Assembly (NCBI GenBank): GCA_028696165.1
Contig: JAQVHQ010000015.1
Location: 1-61,244 of the forward strand
Source of the DNA: Lachnospiraceae bacterium
Lineage (GTDB): Bacteria; Bacillota; Clostridia; Lachnospirales; Lachnospiraceae
Direction of reading: 5' to 3'
Length of the DNA stretch: 61,244 bases
Under the pieces are notes generated by a model. The model was not told the DNA's origin. It saw only the letters and a list, made by a program, of their open reading frames with translations, and searched no databases. A program made the position numbers and the translations under genes. Shown piece by piece: positions 61,012-61,244 of this stretch (the first letter of the stretch is position 1; each line of letters starts with the position of its first letter).

Positions 61012-61244
61012 GAGAAGTTCCTCCTATATTTAGAATTTGAATATGTAAATGAGAATGATGCTGGAGAAAAATAAATGTTCATTGCAAATATGACAAAAAT
61101 TATCAAGCATATAAATTATTCAATGTCATTTAGATAAGCATTTCGTCTGTTAGGAAAGGTATCTCACAGGTTACAAGCCTCTGAAAAATCTGTTTAGTTA
61201 AGAAAAGGCATGTGAAAACGGTTGAGATTTGAATCAGGAAAACA
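61012..61244. other. Upstream region of the dehydrogenase gene
   Basis: The last 233 bases are A/T-rich; the ribosome site of the dehydrogenase (complement) lies at its left edge. I see no clear promoter pair, RNA or other gene in it. Confidence 0.4.

Overview
The window looks like a chromosomal segment of a low-to-mid GC anaerobic Firmicute of the family Lachnospiraceae, probably Blautia or a close relative. This is inferred from gene content and style, not from a marker gene: FeoA-FeoA-FeoB with a Cys-rich FeoB-associated peptide, DUF2325/DUF3793 neighbours, strong AGGAGG ribosome sites, a reversed-domain GH3 enzyme, and large kinases with fused solute-binding domains. There is no rRNA, tRNA, CRISPR array or recognisable insertion sequence.

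Layout. (1) 218-8884 is a signalling block: two membrane hybrid histidine kinases, the second fused to a complete DegV-like domain, then a c-di-GMP-I riboswitch with a terminator in front of a REC-GGDEF-EAL-REC-GGDEF protein. (2) 9031-13855 holds an MFS transporter, an aldo/keto reductase with ferredoxin-type clusters, and a membrane protein. It also holds two copies of a roughly 310-336 nt palindromic element whose stems differ completely in sequence but stay paired while the loops are conserved, plus a G-rich 140-145 bp tandem repeat. (3) 13936-17266 is a copper operon: CsoR operator, csoR, a membrane-anchored CopZ-like protein, and copA with a C-terminal CopZ-like domain that has its own internal start. 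(4) 17504-28447 is mixed housekeeping: a hybrid kinase, D-Ala-D-Ala carboxypeptidase, GH3 beta-glucosidase, riboswitch-controlled mntP, trpS, rhaD and a KamA-family radical SAM enzyme. (5) 28612-31604 is a three-gene locus with a P1B-type ATPase lacking the CPC motif, which resembles a ferrosome (fez) locus and lies behind Fur-like and DtxR-like sites. (6) 31605-34440 is repeat-rich DNA around an acidic SH3-domain membrane protein. (7) 34441-39860 is an iron block: DUF2325, DUF3793, flavodoxin, a DtxR-family repressor, feoA, feoA, feoB, a FeoB-associated peptide and a short Fur-like protein. (8) 40140-56224 is a seven-gene run of phosphorelay and c-di-GMP proteins, including three BvgS-like kinases and a free Hpt protein. 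(9) 57152-61011 carries an HcpR-like Crp/Fnr regulator divergent from a ferredoxin protein and hybrid cluster protein (hcp), then a small acidic protein and a GldA-like dehydrogenase.

Three themes tie the window together. Phosphorelay and c-di-GMP signalling occupies about half of it. Metal control recurs for copper, manganese and iron: the same GTTAG-N6-CTAAY dyad appears before the P-type ATPase locus, before feoA, before feoB and at the edge of a tandem half-site array, three times with a Fur-like box nearby. Structured RNA or DNA elements are unusually frequent.
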